Shown: piece by piece, positions 8,360-15,297 of the stretch
How positions within the stretch are numbered: position 1 is the first letter of the stretch
Layout: each line of letters starts with the position of its first letter
NCBI GenBank assembly: GCA_046542845.1
Contig: JBKHAN010000041.1
Span: forward strand, 1-26,222
Direction: 5' to 3'
Length of the DNA: 26,222 nucleotides
Source: SKKC01 sp046542845
Lineage (GTDB): Bacteria; Spirochaetota; Spirochaetia; DSM-27196; SKKC01
The notes under the pieces: generated by a model
The model's database searches: none
The model's input: the letters and a program-made list of their open reading frames with translations, nothing else
What the model was told of the DNA's origin: nothing
Position numbers and translations under genes: made by a program

Positions 8360-9125
8360 GAACGGCCTCCTCTTCTTCTTCGATACCATGCTGTTTGCGC
8401 ACCCAGTCGTATCCACGCTCTTCGAGCGTTTCTACGAGCTCGCGTCCGCCACTCGTAACGATTGTGCCTTTATACATAATGTGAACATAGTCGGGCTTTA
8501 TATAGTCGAGTATCCGCTGGTAATGGGTAATGACCATAGCTCCGAACTCGGGACCACGCAGCTCGTTCAGGCCGTTGGCTACAATACGAAGTGCGTCGAT
8601 ATCGAGCCCGCTGTCGGTCTCGTCCATGACGGCAAAGCCGGGCTTCAGCATCAACATCTGCAGAACTTCCATACGCTTTTTTTCACCACCCGAGAAGCCT
8701 TCATTCAGGTAGCGGTTTATGAAGTTCTGATCCATGTCCATAAAGTCGAGCCAACTGCGAAGCTCCTTGATAAACGCTGCTGCTTTGAAATCCTCTTCGC
8801 CGAAACGAATCTCGGCCGCACGCTTCAGGAATCGACCAACGGTTACCCCGGGTATCTCGACGGGATACTGAAATGCCATGAACAGTCCCAGGCGCGCCCG
8901 TTCGTGCGTCTCCATTTCAAGAATGTTCTCCCCGTCGACGAGGATTTCACCGCCCGTTACCTCGTAGGATGGATGTCCAAAAATAACGTTACTGAGCGTA
9001 CTTTTCCCGCTCCCGTTCGGTCCCATGAGCGCGTGAATCTCCCCGCTTTCCATAGTCAGATCAATGCCGTTGAGAATGGGGGTATCTTCAATCTTGGCTC
9101 GCAAGCCTCGAATCTCAAGTTTCAT
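8349..9125 (-). CDS. sufC: SufC, ATPase of the Fe-S scaffold
   Basis: 258 residues, an ABC-type ATPase with no membrane part. Walker A is GPNGSGKST (35-43), the signature is FSGGEKKRMEVLQM, and Walker B with the SUF-specific acidic stretch is MDETDSGLDID. The KKRMEVLQM spelling and DETDSGLDID separate SufC from ABC transporters. SufC hydrolyses ATP and drives conformational change in SufBC2D so clusters can form. AGGAG stands 10 bases before the ATG. The 3' end overlaps sufB by 11 bases, and the leader to the SufT-like gene is 52 bases. Confidence 0.97.
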   Translation of the reverse strand: MKLEIRGLRAKIEDTPILNGIDLTMESGEIHALMGPNGSGKSTLSNVIFGHPSYEVTGGEILVDGENILEMETHERARLGLFMAFQYPVEIPGVTVGRFLKRAAEIRFGEEDFKAAAFIKELRSWLDFMDMDQNFINRYLNEGFSGGEKKRMEVLQMLMLKPGFAVMDETDSGLDIDALRIVANGLNELRGPEFGAMVITHYQRILDYIKPDYVHIMYKGTIVTSGGRELVETLEERGYDWVRKQHGIEEEEEAVHEH

Positions 9126-9177
9126 ATATGTTCTGCTCCTAAATCAGTTAATCGCTTACACGTCCGAAAAATTCTGT

Positions 9178-9480
9178 TTATATCGGGTATCCGAGTTCGA
9201 GTCGTGCTTCCTCGCTCATAAAATCCAGGCTCCATGGCGGATTCCATACGAGATTGCATTCGATGCGGTTAATTCCCGTCAGTCGTCGCAACGTTTCAGT
9301 CATGTCATTTTCGATGACATCCGCCAGCGGACACCCCGGAGAGGTAAGCGTATAGTCAATTTCGATTCGATCCTCGTGCGGTTCTACCCTGTATACGAGA
9401 CCAACGTCGACTATATTCATGCCGATTTCCGGGTCAATGACGTTTTTCAGTGCGTCTAGCACTTCTCCTTTAGAATGCAC
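9178..9480 (-). CDS. SufT-like DUF59/MIP18-family protein, first gene of SUF operon
   Basis: 100 residues from a GTG start with GGAGG 5 bases upstream; an upstream ATG at 9549 falls inside the divergent promoter region and is less likely. The DUF59 core is clear: ALKNVIDPEIGMNIVDVGLVY (residues 10-30) and the conserved TSPGCPL with its reactive cysteine. The WNPPW stretch near the C-terminus is also typical. SufT-type proteins help Fe-S maturation, mainly of lipoate synthase and aconitase in staphylococci, and are often encoded with suf genes. It leads the operon sufT-like, sufC, sufB, sufD, Rieske. PaaD-type relatives share the domain, but the setting favours Fe-S work. Confidence 0.88.
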   Translation of the reverse strand: MHSKGEVLDALKNVIDPEIGMNIVDVGLVYRVEPHEDRIEIDYTLTSPGCPLADVIENDMTETLRRLTGINRIECNLVWNPPWSLDFMSEEARLELGYPI

Positions 9481-9542
9481 ACTATCCTCCGTTACAAACG
9501 CTAAACTTACGTTAAAGATAACATTTTTCCTTTGAAAGAACC

Positions 9543-9564
9543 CTATCATGGTCTTTCATGATAG
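9543..9564. promoter_or_regulatory. Perfect inverted repeat between the SUF operon and the flavodoxin-fold gene
   Basis: CTATCATG (9543-9550) and CATGATAG (9557-9564) are exact reverse complements separated by 6 bases. It lies 63 bases upstream of the SufT-like GTG, inside the 248-base divergent intergenic region 9481-9728. The rest of that region is AT-rich, with a run of nine T at 9582-9590 and a small hairpin, AGAGC to GCTCT, near 9675-9693. A dimeric repressor site serving both directions is the simplest reading. I cannot match it to a known Fe-S regulator box, so the binder is unknown. Neither -10/-35 pair is convincing enough to call. Confidence 0.5.
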
Positions 9565-9728
9565 AAAAGGGTATATATCGTTTTTTTTTAACTTTCGCAT
9601 GTAAGGTACACATATACGATGCCCTTAGCCAGCAGGGCGAGGCGAAAAGTTCCGGAAATAACCGTCGCGGGGAGAGCAATTCAATCGCTCTGTACGACAC
9701 TCAACGCCGGATTGACAGACCCGGTCCG

Positions 9729-10337
9729 ATGCGATTGCATACACGCGTGAACATTCTCCTCCTGGTGTGCAACCCGAAGCCGGATAGCCTTAACCACTCG
9801 CTCGCCGGAGCGATACACAACGAGCTCGCCTCGTTGAATCACTGTGTCAATCTGGTTGATCTGTACAGTGAGACCTTCGACCCTCGCCTCGAGCTTGACG
9901 AGTTTCAGAGAAAGTTCAGTTTCGACGATGACATACGCCGCTACACGCAACTCCTCGAAAACTGTTCCGTCCTGATTGTGGTGCATCCGGACTGGTGGGG
10001 TGGAATGCCGGCGCTTCTTCACGGATTTCTTGATCGCGTATTCAGACCCGGAGTCGCGTACGAGTTCAGCGGTCCGGAATTCGGGAGGAAAAAGCCTGTG
10101 CCGCTCCTCGTAGGGAAACACGGCATTACGTTTGTAACGAGCGATATGGAAGCGGGTAAAGGTTCACAGCATCCGCTTGAAAAGGTGTGGTGCAACCACA
10201 TCCACGAGTATTGCGGCATGACAAGTCACGGCTGCCACATTCTTTATTCGGTACACGATTCGCGATACCGAACCCGCGTTCACTGGATCCGGGAATGCGT
10301 GGCGATGTGCACGGCTATCACAGAGAATAACATATGA
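9729..10337 (+). CDS. Flavodoxin-fold NAD(P)H oxidoreductase (NQO/MdaB/KefF type)
   Basis: 202 residues from the ATG of MRLHTRVNILL; the frame is open back to 9558, but the added N-terminal part (MIEKGIYRFF) is unlike the family and overlaps the inverted repeat. The first strand and phosphate loop, ILLLVCNPKPDSLNHSLA, fit the NQO-type flavodoxin fold. VHPDWWGGMPALLHGFLDRVFRPGVAYEF is the strongly conserved FMN/FAD and dimer region of NAD(P)H quinone reductases. The C-terminus has ENCGM-like HEYCGMTSHGCHILYSV. It probably performs two-electron reduction of quinones or similar compounds in the cytoplasm. It overlaps the SixA-type gene by 4 bases (ATGA), so the two are translationally coupled. 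GTG at 9747 is an alternative start; neither has a strong ribosome site. Confidence 0.85.
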   Translation: MRLHTRVNILLLVCNPKPDSLNHSLAGAIHNELASLNHCVNLVDLYSETFDPRLELDEFQRKFSFDDDIRRYTQLLENCSVLIVVHPDWWGGMPALLHGFLDRVFRPGVAYEFSGPEFGRKKPVPLLVGKHGITFVTSDMEAGKGSQHPLEKVWCNHIHEYCGMTSHGCHILYSVHDSRYRTRVHWIRECVAMCTAITENNI

Positions 10338-10798
10338 CCTTGATTCTAATGAGACATGCCGAGGCGGTACACGAAGCCCCGGATGTTTCACGACGACTGA
10401 GCACTCATGGACGTTCGGAAGCCCGCAAGGCTGCGCGTCGCATGAAGTCTCACGGAATAGTGCCGGACCTGATTCTCGTGACGACCGCCGAACGTACGCG
10501 GGAAACCGGATACATTATCCGAGACACCATATCACCCGAAGCACCAGTGCACTCCGACGCCTCGCTGTATGCGGGTGGAGAGATGGACTACCTCTTGTGC
10601 GTTTCCCGGATACCTGAGTCCTATGAAACGGTCCTACTGGTCGGTCACAATCCGTCCATTTCTTCAGTTGCGACCATGTTCGCGGGGTACGCAATCACTT
10701 TCGATCCCGCTGAGGCGGTGTACTGTCGTCCGGTCATAGAAACATGGGCAGAACTTGCCTTGTCCGGAACGGACCGAATGGAAGTCCTCCGGCTGTGA
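10334..10798 (+). CDS. SixA-type phosphohistidine phosphatase (histidine phosphatase superfamily)
   Basis: 154 residues, the short form typical of SixA. The RHG motif appears as LMRHAEAV, with Arg7 and His8 (the phosphorylated His); Arg55 lies in TTAERTRET and His105 in LLVGHNPS. There is no cofactor-dependent mutase insertion, so sugar-phosphate mutase activity is unlikely. E. coli SixA removes phosphate from His of Hpt domains or of the PTS protein NPr. A Hpt-containing diguanylate cyclase is encoded about 11 kb away, but a link is only a possibility. The start codon overlaps the upstream stop. Confidence 0.85.
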   Translation: MTLILMRHAEAVHEAPDVSRRLSTHGRSEARKAARRMKSHGIVPDLILVTTAERTRETGYIIRDTISPEAPVHSDASLYAGGEMDYLLCVSRIPESYETVLLVGHNPSISSVATMFAGYAITFDPAEAVYCRPVIETWAELALSGTDRMEVLRL

Positions 10799-10845
10799 CC
10801 GGCGTCGGTACCGGAAGCACAAAGCTGTTATCGCTTCAGGACAGC

Positions 10846-10866
10846 GACCGCCGGCACCGGTCTTTT
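10846..10866 (+). terminator. Weak hairpin with T-run after the sixA-type gene
   Basis: GACCG (10846-10850) and CGGTC (10858-10862) can form a 5-pair stem with a 7-base loop followed by TTTT. It sits in the 66-base tail-to-tail gap before the acetyltransferase gene and touches that gene's stop codon. The stem is short, so termination would be inefficient. Confidence 0.3.
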
Positions 10867-11314
10867 ATCCGAGCAAACCAAGATCGAGGACGTACACGGC
10901 TTCATTGTTGGTCGTTTCGTCGGTTCGTTCCCAGCCGAGCCGCGGAAACAGCTGTTTTGCACGATCGTTGTCGTCCGAGAAGCTCAGATACAGCGCCGGA
11001 CAGCTGAACTGCGTCCGGAGTCTGTCTATGAGCAACTGAAGAGCCTCTGTGGCGTATCCTTTGCCCTGATGGTACTTGTCAATCATGAGCCTGAGCAGCC
11101 AGTATCGACCATCTTCGTCGTCTACTCCGTACATCAGAAACCCTACCATGGTACCGTCTGCATATATTGCGAGTGGAGTTACTTCGCTGTCGACGTGCGC
11201 CTGGGCAAGAGAGAACAGATTCGACTTCACGAAGCCGGACTGTTCGTCGGAAACTGTCAGGTTAATGCACTCCTCAAAATTCTCGTGCGTGAGTTTACGA
11301 AGCTCTACAGCCAT
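10865..11314 (-). CDS. GNAT acetyltransferase, spermine/spermidine-type (BltD/PaiA-like)
   Basis: 149 residues, one GNAT domain. The acetyl-CoA pyrophosphate loop is YHQGKGYATEAL (81-92, core QGKGYA). The N-terminal part TVSDEQSGFVKSNLFSLAQA and the middle part GFLMYGVDDEDGRYWLLRLMIDKY resemble Bacillus BltD and PaiA, which acetylate spermine and spermidine. The C-terminal LSFSDDNDRAKQLFPRLGWE is the usual strand-helix before the last strands. A polyamine substrate is the best guess; other small amines are possible. AAAGGA stands 7 bases before the ATG. The gene is divergent from the UbiB-family gene, sharing a 64-base promoter region. Confidence 0.85.
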   Translation of the reverse strand: MAVELRKLTHENFEECINLTVSDEQSGFVKSNLFSLAQAHVDSEVTPLAIYADGTMVGFLMYGVDDEDGRYWLLRLMIDKYHQGKGYATEALQLLIDRLRTQFSCPALYLSFSDDNDRAKQLFPRLGWERTDETTNNEAVYVLDLGLLG

Positions 11315-11368
11315 TAGTTTTCCTTTCGCTATGATCAGAATTCGAACGCTTACTTAAAGATACCATGC

Positions 11369-11376
11369 AGTATACT
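11369..11376. promoter_or_regulatory. Palindromic -10 element AGTATACT between GNAT and UbiB-family genes
   Basis: The palindrome gives TATACT on both strands. On the minus strand TTGAAT or TTTTGA lies 15 or 17 bases upstream, and a start about 48 bases before the acetyltransferase ATG follows. On the plus strand the same element would start RNA at about 11383, after the ATG at 11379 and beside an in-frame GTG at 11385. I favour the minus-strand use. Confidence 0.35.
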
Positions 11377-11378
11377 AT

Positions 11379-13085
11379 ATGCACGTGCTATTCAAAAGAC
11401 GACGTGGTTTACAGCGCTCATTCCGTTATTCCCGACGTCTGCAGGACGTCGTCGGAATTATGGGGCGATACGGTCTCGCGGATCTCCTGAAGCTTATCCG
11501 ACTCGATCGGAGCTTCAGACGCGTACGACGACTCCTGCAAAAGATTCACATCGATGTGGCACCCGCCGTACCGCGGTGGGAGCGGCTGCGACTGGCGCTT
11601 GAGGAACTGGGTCCCACGTTTATCAAGTTCGGACAGCTGTTGAGTAACAGAAACGACATCCTGCCACCGGATCTCCTGTCGGAGCTCGAGTCACTGCAGG
11701 ACAGGGTCCCCCCGTTTCCCGTTGAAGACGTGCACCGGACGATACAACGGGACCTCGGTCGGCCTGTCCACGAGGTATTTGCGTCCTTCGACGATGTGGC
11801 CGTCGCGAGCGCGTCCATTGCTCAAGTACACAGGGCGACACTTCACGATGGAACGGCAGTGGCCGTTAAAGTCCAGCGTCCCGGGCTCCAGGATCTCGTT
11901 GACACGGATCTCGATATCCTCATGGGACTCGCACGACTCGCGGAGACCTACGTGCGATCAAGCCGCATTCTGAATCCTACGGGATTTGTTCAGGAATTTC
12001 GCGAGCGACTCTTTGAGGAACTTGACTTCGACCTTGAAGCACAGAATATCCGGCGGTTCCAGGCGATGTTCCGAGACTCTCGTGAGGTGCGAGTTCCCGA
12101 AGTATACAGGGACCTGTGCAGTCCCCGAATCGTAACCATGGAGTACATTGAAGGCGTACGCATGACCCGGGTCCTGCGCTCATCGGATTCCCGGTTCGAT
12201 AAGAAGGAACTGGCCGAGCGCGGTGCGAATGTTATGCTCGAGCAGATATACCTTCATGGTTTTTTCCATGGAGATCCTCACCCCGGAAATCTCATGGTGC
12301 TGCCCGGAAACGTTATCTGTTTTCTGGACTTCGGAATGATGGGCAGGCTGAGACCACGCGAGCGACAGGCTCTGAATGAAACCGTTCTAGGCCTTGTGGA
12401 CATGGATACGACGCGGGTGACCGATGCGCTTCTGACTATCACGCACGGTGAACCGACGCGCAGCCGGGCCGCGCTCGAGGACGCCGTTTACGACCTGATC
12501 GACGAATACTCGAATGCGAGCCTTGAAGACCTGGATCTGGGATCGCTGTTCCAGGAACTCGTGGAACTTGCGGTATCGTTCGGGTTGCAGGTTCCCACAC
12601 GTTTTCTCGTCATGATAAAAGCCACTATTACGATAGAAGGCGTCGGCCGAAATCTTGACCCGGAGTTTCAGCCCATTGACCTTCTGAAAAAGTTCGCCCG
12701 ACGCATCGTGCTTGACCGGGTCCGGCCGGCACGCCTGGCAAAAGACACTGCGACGACAGGTCTTGACCTTCTTGAGCTCATGCGCACGCTTCCCCGTGAT
12801 ACGCAGGACATAATCGGAAAGGTCAGAAATGGCAAACTGTCACTGGGCTTTAAGGTCGAAGGGCTCGATCCGCTTGTCCACACGCTCGACGCGATAAGCT
12901 TTCGGCTCGTCTTTGGGGTGGTGCTCGCTGCTCTTATGATAGCCAGTGCCCTGATTACTCAGGCCGGTCTGCCTCCTACGTGGAATGACTTACCAGTCAT
13001 TGGCCTCAGCGGATTCGTCATCAGTGGCGTCCTCGGAATGGGTTTTCTGCTTTCGCTCCTGAGCCGGGTATTCAGACGCCACTGA
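11379..13085 (+). CDS. UbiB/ABC1/ADCK-family atypical kinase-like ATPase
   Basis: 568 residues. All family hallmarks are visible: KFGQ (83-86), the Ala-rich loop as SASIAQVH (144-151), the nucleotide-binding Lys164 in VAVKVQRPG, the acidic FEELDFDLEAQN (212-223), HGDPHPGN (297-304) with Asp299, and DFG (317-319). Two hydrophobic segments near 510-530 and 540-563 form the usual C-terminal membrane hairpin. UbiB-type proteins are ATPases that support isoprenoid lipid metabolism, classically ubiquinone synthesis at the membrane. No ubi or men genes are in the window, so the lipid served is unknown. No ribosome site precedes the ATG; GTG at 11385 is an alternative, possibly leaderless, start. The 3' end overlaps the convergent kinase gene by 14 bases. 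Confidence 0.92.
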   Translation: MHVLFKRRRGLQRSFRYSRRLQDVVGIMGRYGLADLLKLIRLDRSFRRVRRLLQKIHIDVAPAVPRWERLRLALEELGPTFIKFGQLLSNRNDILPPDLLSELESLQDRVPPFPVEDVHRTIQRDLGRPVHEVFASFDDVAVASASIAQVHRATLHDGTAVAVKVQRPGLQDLVDTDLDILMGLARLAETYVRSSRILNPTGFVQEFRERLFEELDFDLEAQNIRRFQAMFRDSREVRVPEVYRDLCSPRIVTMEYIEGVRMTRVLRSSDSRFDKKELAERGANVMLEQIYLHGFFHGDPHPGNLMVLPGNVICFLDFGMMGRLRPRERQALNETVLGLVDMDTTRVTDALLTITHGEPTRSRAALEDAVYDLIDEYSNASLEDLDLGSLFQELVELAVSFGLQVPTRFLVMIKATITIEGVGRNLDPEFQPIDLLKKFARRIVLDRVRPARLAKDTATTGLDLLELMRTLPRDTQDIIGKVRNGKLSLGFKVEGLDPLVHTLDAISFRLVFGVVLAALMIASALITQAGLPPTWNDLPVIGLSGFVISGVLGMGFLLSLLSRVFRRH

Positions 13086-13908
13086 ACGGTTTCAGAACGT
13101 CCCTCACCGAACTCCGGTACGAAACGCCAAAAAGATTCAAATGATTCAACAAGTGGTACAGGTTATACACGCCGACACGTTCGTCGGAGCCTGGGAGGAG
13201 CGGCCATTCCTCTTCATACGCGCTATAAAATGCTGGGGGAAAGCCACCAAAGAGTCTTGTCATCGCGAGATCCGCTTCGCGGTGGCCGAAGTAGACAGCA
13301 GGATCTATAAAAAAGGCACGACCATCGGAACCGGTCAGGAGATTGCCTCCCCATAGATCGCCATGCAGAAGCGACATTGGCTCCTGAGCGGGAAGAATGT
13401 CATTGAGTTTTCTGCAGAGATTCCCTGCGCTCGATACATCGGTACCGGACAGAAGCCCGCGCCTGCGCGCGCGCTCAACCTGAGGTACGATGCGTCTCTC
13501 GGCAAAAAAATCCGGCCACTGGTCCATCCAACCGTTCTTCTGTTCGCCCGCTCCGATATAGTTATCGTGGTAGAAGCCCGCCGATTCGTGTGTAGCGGTT
13601 TTGTGCATGCGGGCAAGCATGCGCCCCGCTTCCTCGTACACCTCTGCCGAACCCCTCCCGACGCGGATACGTTCCATGACGAGACAGATCCCGCCATTCC
13701 TCCGCGCAAGGCCATACAATGTCGGGACGCGAAGCATGCCGGCGTCAGACAACGCGGTCAATCCCGCGAGTTCACATCTGAGCATGCGTTCCCCCTCGCG
13801 TCCGTGCACAGCCTTGACATGGAGCGATCCGGGATCGAGGCGGTGTCTCTGAATCAGATCGTCGAAATCGGGTGGATAAATCGGGTCCTCAATGTCGGGA
13901 ATATTCAT
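13072..13908 (-). CDS. Fructosamine-3-kinase family protein (probable ketosamine kinase)
   Basis: 278 residues. Motifs follow the FN3K family: an ATP-side Lys32 and Glu46, FYHDNYIGAGEQKNGW (112-127) with the typical N-IG-Q-N pattern, WPDFFAERRI (131-140), LLHGDLWGGN (180-189) with catalytic Asp184, FFIDPAVYFGHREADLAMT (199-217) with metal-binding Asp202. The bacterial relatives studied, such as E. coli YniA, phosphorylate ribulosamines and erythrulosamines on proteins, which makes the sugar adduct fall off. The upstream gene is a low-molecular-weight phosphatase, the known genetic companion. Start ATG has GGGGAGGGG 4-8 bases upstream. It is the last gene of the six-gene minus-strand run and overlaps the UbiB-family gene tail by 14 bases. 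Confidence 0.93.
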   Translation of the reverse strand: MNIPDIEDPIYPPDFDDLIQRHRLDPGSLHVKAVHGREGERMLRCELAGLTALSDAGMLRVPTLYGLARRNGGICLVMERIRVGRGSAEVYEEAGRMLARMHKTATHESAGFYHDNYIGAGEQKNGWMDQWPDFFAERRIVPQVERARRRGLLSGTDVSSAGNLCRKLNDILPAQEPMSLLHGDLWGGNLLTGSDGRAFFIDPAVYFGHREADLAMTRLFGGFPPAFYSAYEEEWPLLPGSDERVGVYNLYHLLNHLNLFGVSYRSSVRDVLKPFSGV

Positions 13909-13926
13909 GTTCCCCTCCCCCGTTGT

Positions 13927-14403
13927 TCAGTTCCTGTCAGATTGGGCGTAGCGATCGAGAATAGCCCCTACAGTCCGATTGATGGTGGTATAGACCTCGG
14001 CAAAGCCTTCGGTGCCGCCATACCAGGGATCCGGTACCTCCGCCAGTTCAGAGCCTTCGGGGTCAAAGCTCCGAAACATCCGTACCCGTGGCGCGGCCTG
14101 GTCGTCGAGCATTCGAACGAGCGCCCTGTAATTACTCTGGTCCATCGCGAGAATCAGATCAAATGCTGCCGCGTCTCGTGCCCGGAACCCTTTCGCGTGA
14201 TTCTCGAACCGGATTCCGTGACGACTCAGTTCAGACGCGGCACGGCGGTCCATGGGTTCACCAACGTGGTACGCTGTGGTCCCGGAGCTTTCCACGTCAA
14301 ACAGGTGCTCCATGCCCCGTTCCCGGGACCGATGGAGAAACACCCCGTGGGCCATGGGACTGCGGCATATGTTGCCCGTGCATACAAACATAATTCGAGT
14401 CAT
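13927..14403 (-). CDS. Low-molecular-weight protein-tyrosine-phosphatase family
   Basis: 158 residues. The P-loop is VCTGNICRSP with nucleophile Cys8 and Arg14, and the general acid is Asp125 in VPDPWYGG. These are complete, so the enzyme should be active; an arsenate reductase role is unlikely since DPWYGG is the phosphatase form. Next to an FN3K-family gene, members of this family have been shown to act on free ribulosamine-5-phosphate type sugars, supplying the substrate for the kinase reaction. Protein phosphotyrosine is the alternative substrate. It starts 12 bases after the secreted unknown and ends 18 bases before the kinase gene; no clear ribosome site, so coupling is probable. Confidence 0.93.
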   Translation of the reverse strand: MTRIMFVCTGNICRSPMAHGVFLHRSRERGMEHLFDVESSGTTAYHVGEPMDRRAASELSRHGIRFENHAKGFRARDAAAFDLILAMDQSNYRALVRMLDDQAAPRVRMFRSFDPEGSELAEVPDPWYGGTEGFAEVYTTINRTVGAILDRYAQSDRN

Positions 14404-14415
14404 GGTGTAGTGGTA

Positions 14416-14844
14416 TCAGAAAACGTCGATTACGAACAACAGATCGTGCTCAGGGAGCGCCATGAATATCTGATTGTTGATGCGACTCGCAACAATCGGT
14501 CCGCTGAGATCTTCAAACGGAAGTCGATCCCCTGTCTCGAATTCCATCACGATGGATTGCTCCATGTCTGCCGAGCGATATCGAGAAAGGATCTCCGTCA
14601 TATCAACGAGCACCGGTTCGTCGGGTATCGCTTCGACCAGGTGAAGCTCCGTACGCGATCGGCTCTGCTCAGTTCGAAACACGACGTCTGAATTGGAGGT
14701 ACCGACGAGGCCGTCTTCGTTTCGCTGGATCTCGATCGTAGACACCGGGACATACGACTCGAGTATTCTCGCTTCGGCACTCTGGAGCCCGGGTAAAAGA
14801 ACTTCGGACAAAACAAGAAAAACGAAAACGGCTGATTGACCCAT
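14416..14844 (-). CDS. Exported protein of unknown function
   Basis: 142 residues with an N-terminal signal peptide: MGQSAVFVFLVLSEVLLPG then QSAEA, a plausible signal peptidase I site near residue 25. It has no lipobox cysteine and in fact no cysteine at all. The mature part (about 117 residues) is acidic and strand-like, with SYVPVSTIEIQRNEDG and two long Glu/Asp-rich segments; no family is recognised. GAGG stands 8 bases before the ATG. It lies between cheY (20 bases) and the phosphatase gene (12 bases), so it is in their operon. A small periplasmic or surface-associated role is inference. Confidence 0.75.
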   Translation of the reverse strand: MGQSAVFVFLVLSEVLLPGLQSAEARILESYVPVSTIEIQRNEDGLVGTSNSDVVFRTEQSRSRTELHLVEAIPDEPVLVDMTEILSRYRSADMEQSIVMEFETGDRLPFEDLSGPIVASRINNQIFMALPEHDLLFVIDVF

Positions 14845-14864
14845 CGGTTTTACCTCAACACCGC

Positions 14865-15230
14865 TTACCCAATGAGTTTCTTGACGACGCCAAGCAGTTT
14901 TTCGGAGTCGAACGGCTTGACGATCCAGCCGGTGGCTCCGGCTGACTTGCCTTCGTCCATTTTCGACCCCTGACTCTCAGTAGTAAGTACTACGACCGGT
15001 GTAAACTTATAGTCCGCCCTGGTCCTGATCTCGCGTACAAGTGAGATACCGTCCATGTTCGGCATATTGACGTCAGTGAGAATCAGGTCAAAAGGACCGT
15101 CCCCGAGTTTTCCGAGACCATCTTTGCCGTCTTCGGCTGTGACGGTTTCATACCCGGCCTGCTCGAGCGTATACGTGACGCTCTGACGTATTGCTGCTGA
15201 GTCATCTACGACCAGTATCTTTTTTGCCAT
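14865..15230 (-). CDS. CheY-like single-domain response regulator
   Basis: 121 residues, receiver domain only. Acid pocket VVDDSAAIR (7-15, Asp9 and Asp10), phosphoacceptor Asp53 in ILTDVNMPNMDG, Thr83 in VVVLTTES, and Lys105 in IVKPFDSEKL are all present. The GATGWIVKPF spelling is typical of chemotaxis CheY proteins. It lacks an output domain, so it acts by binding a partner such as FliM or by passing phosphate on. No cheA or flagellar gene is in the window, so its partner is unknown. AAGGGA precedes the ATG. It sits 67 bases after the dipeptidase stop and 20 before the exported protein. Confidence 0.93.
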   Translation of the reverse strand: MAKKILVVDDSAAIRQSVTYTLEQAGYETVTAEDGKDGLGKLGDGPFDLILTDVNMPNMDGISLVREIRTRADYKFTPVVVLTTESQGSKMDEGKSAGATGWIVKPFDSEKLLGVVKKLIG

Positions 15231-15297
15231 ATGCTTCCCTTATCGAATGTGTGCTCATCCTGAATCTGCATTCACAAAGATTCGCGTGTCAAACGAG

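Noticed and set aside
9558..9728. N-terminal extension of the flavodoxin-fold protein from the ATG at 9558
   Set aside because: The added 57 residues do not fit the family, the ATG lies in the inverted repeat, and no ribosome site precedes it.
11371..11376. TATACT as a normal plus-strand promoter for the UbiB-family gene
   Set aside because: RNA would start after the ATG; it only works if translation begins at GTG 11385 on a leaderless message, so I keep it as a possibility but not a call.
13363..14691. Long plus-strand open frame of 442 codons
   Set aside because: It lies antisense to the kinase, phosphatase and exported-protein genes, which have clear family motifs; its translation looks random.
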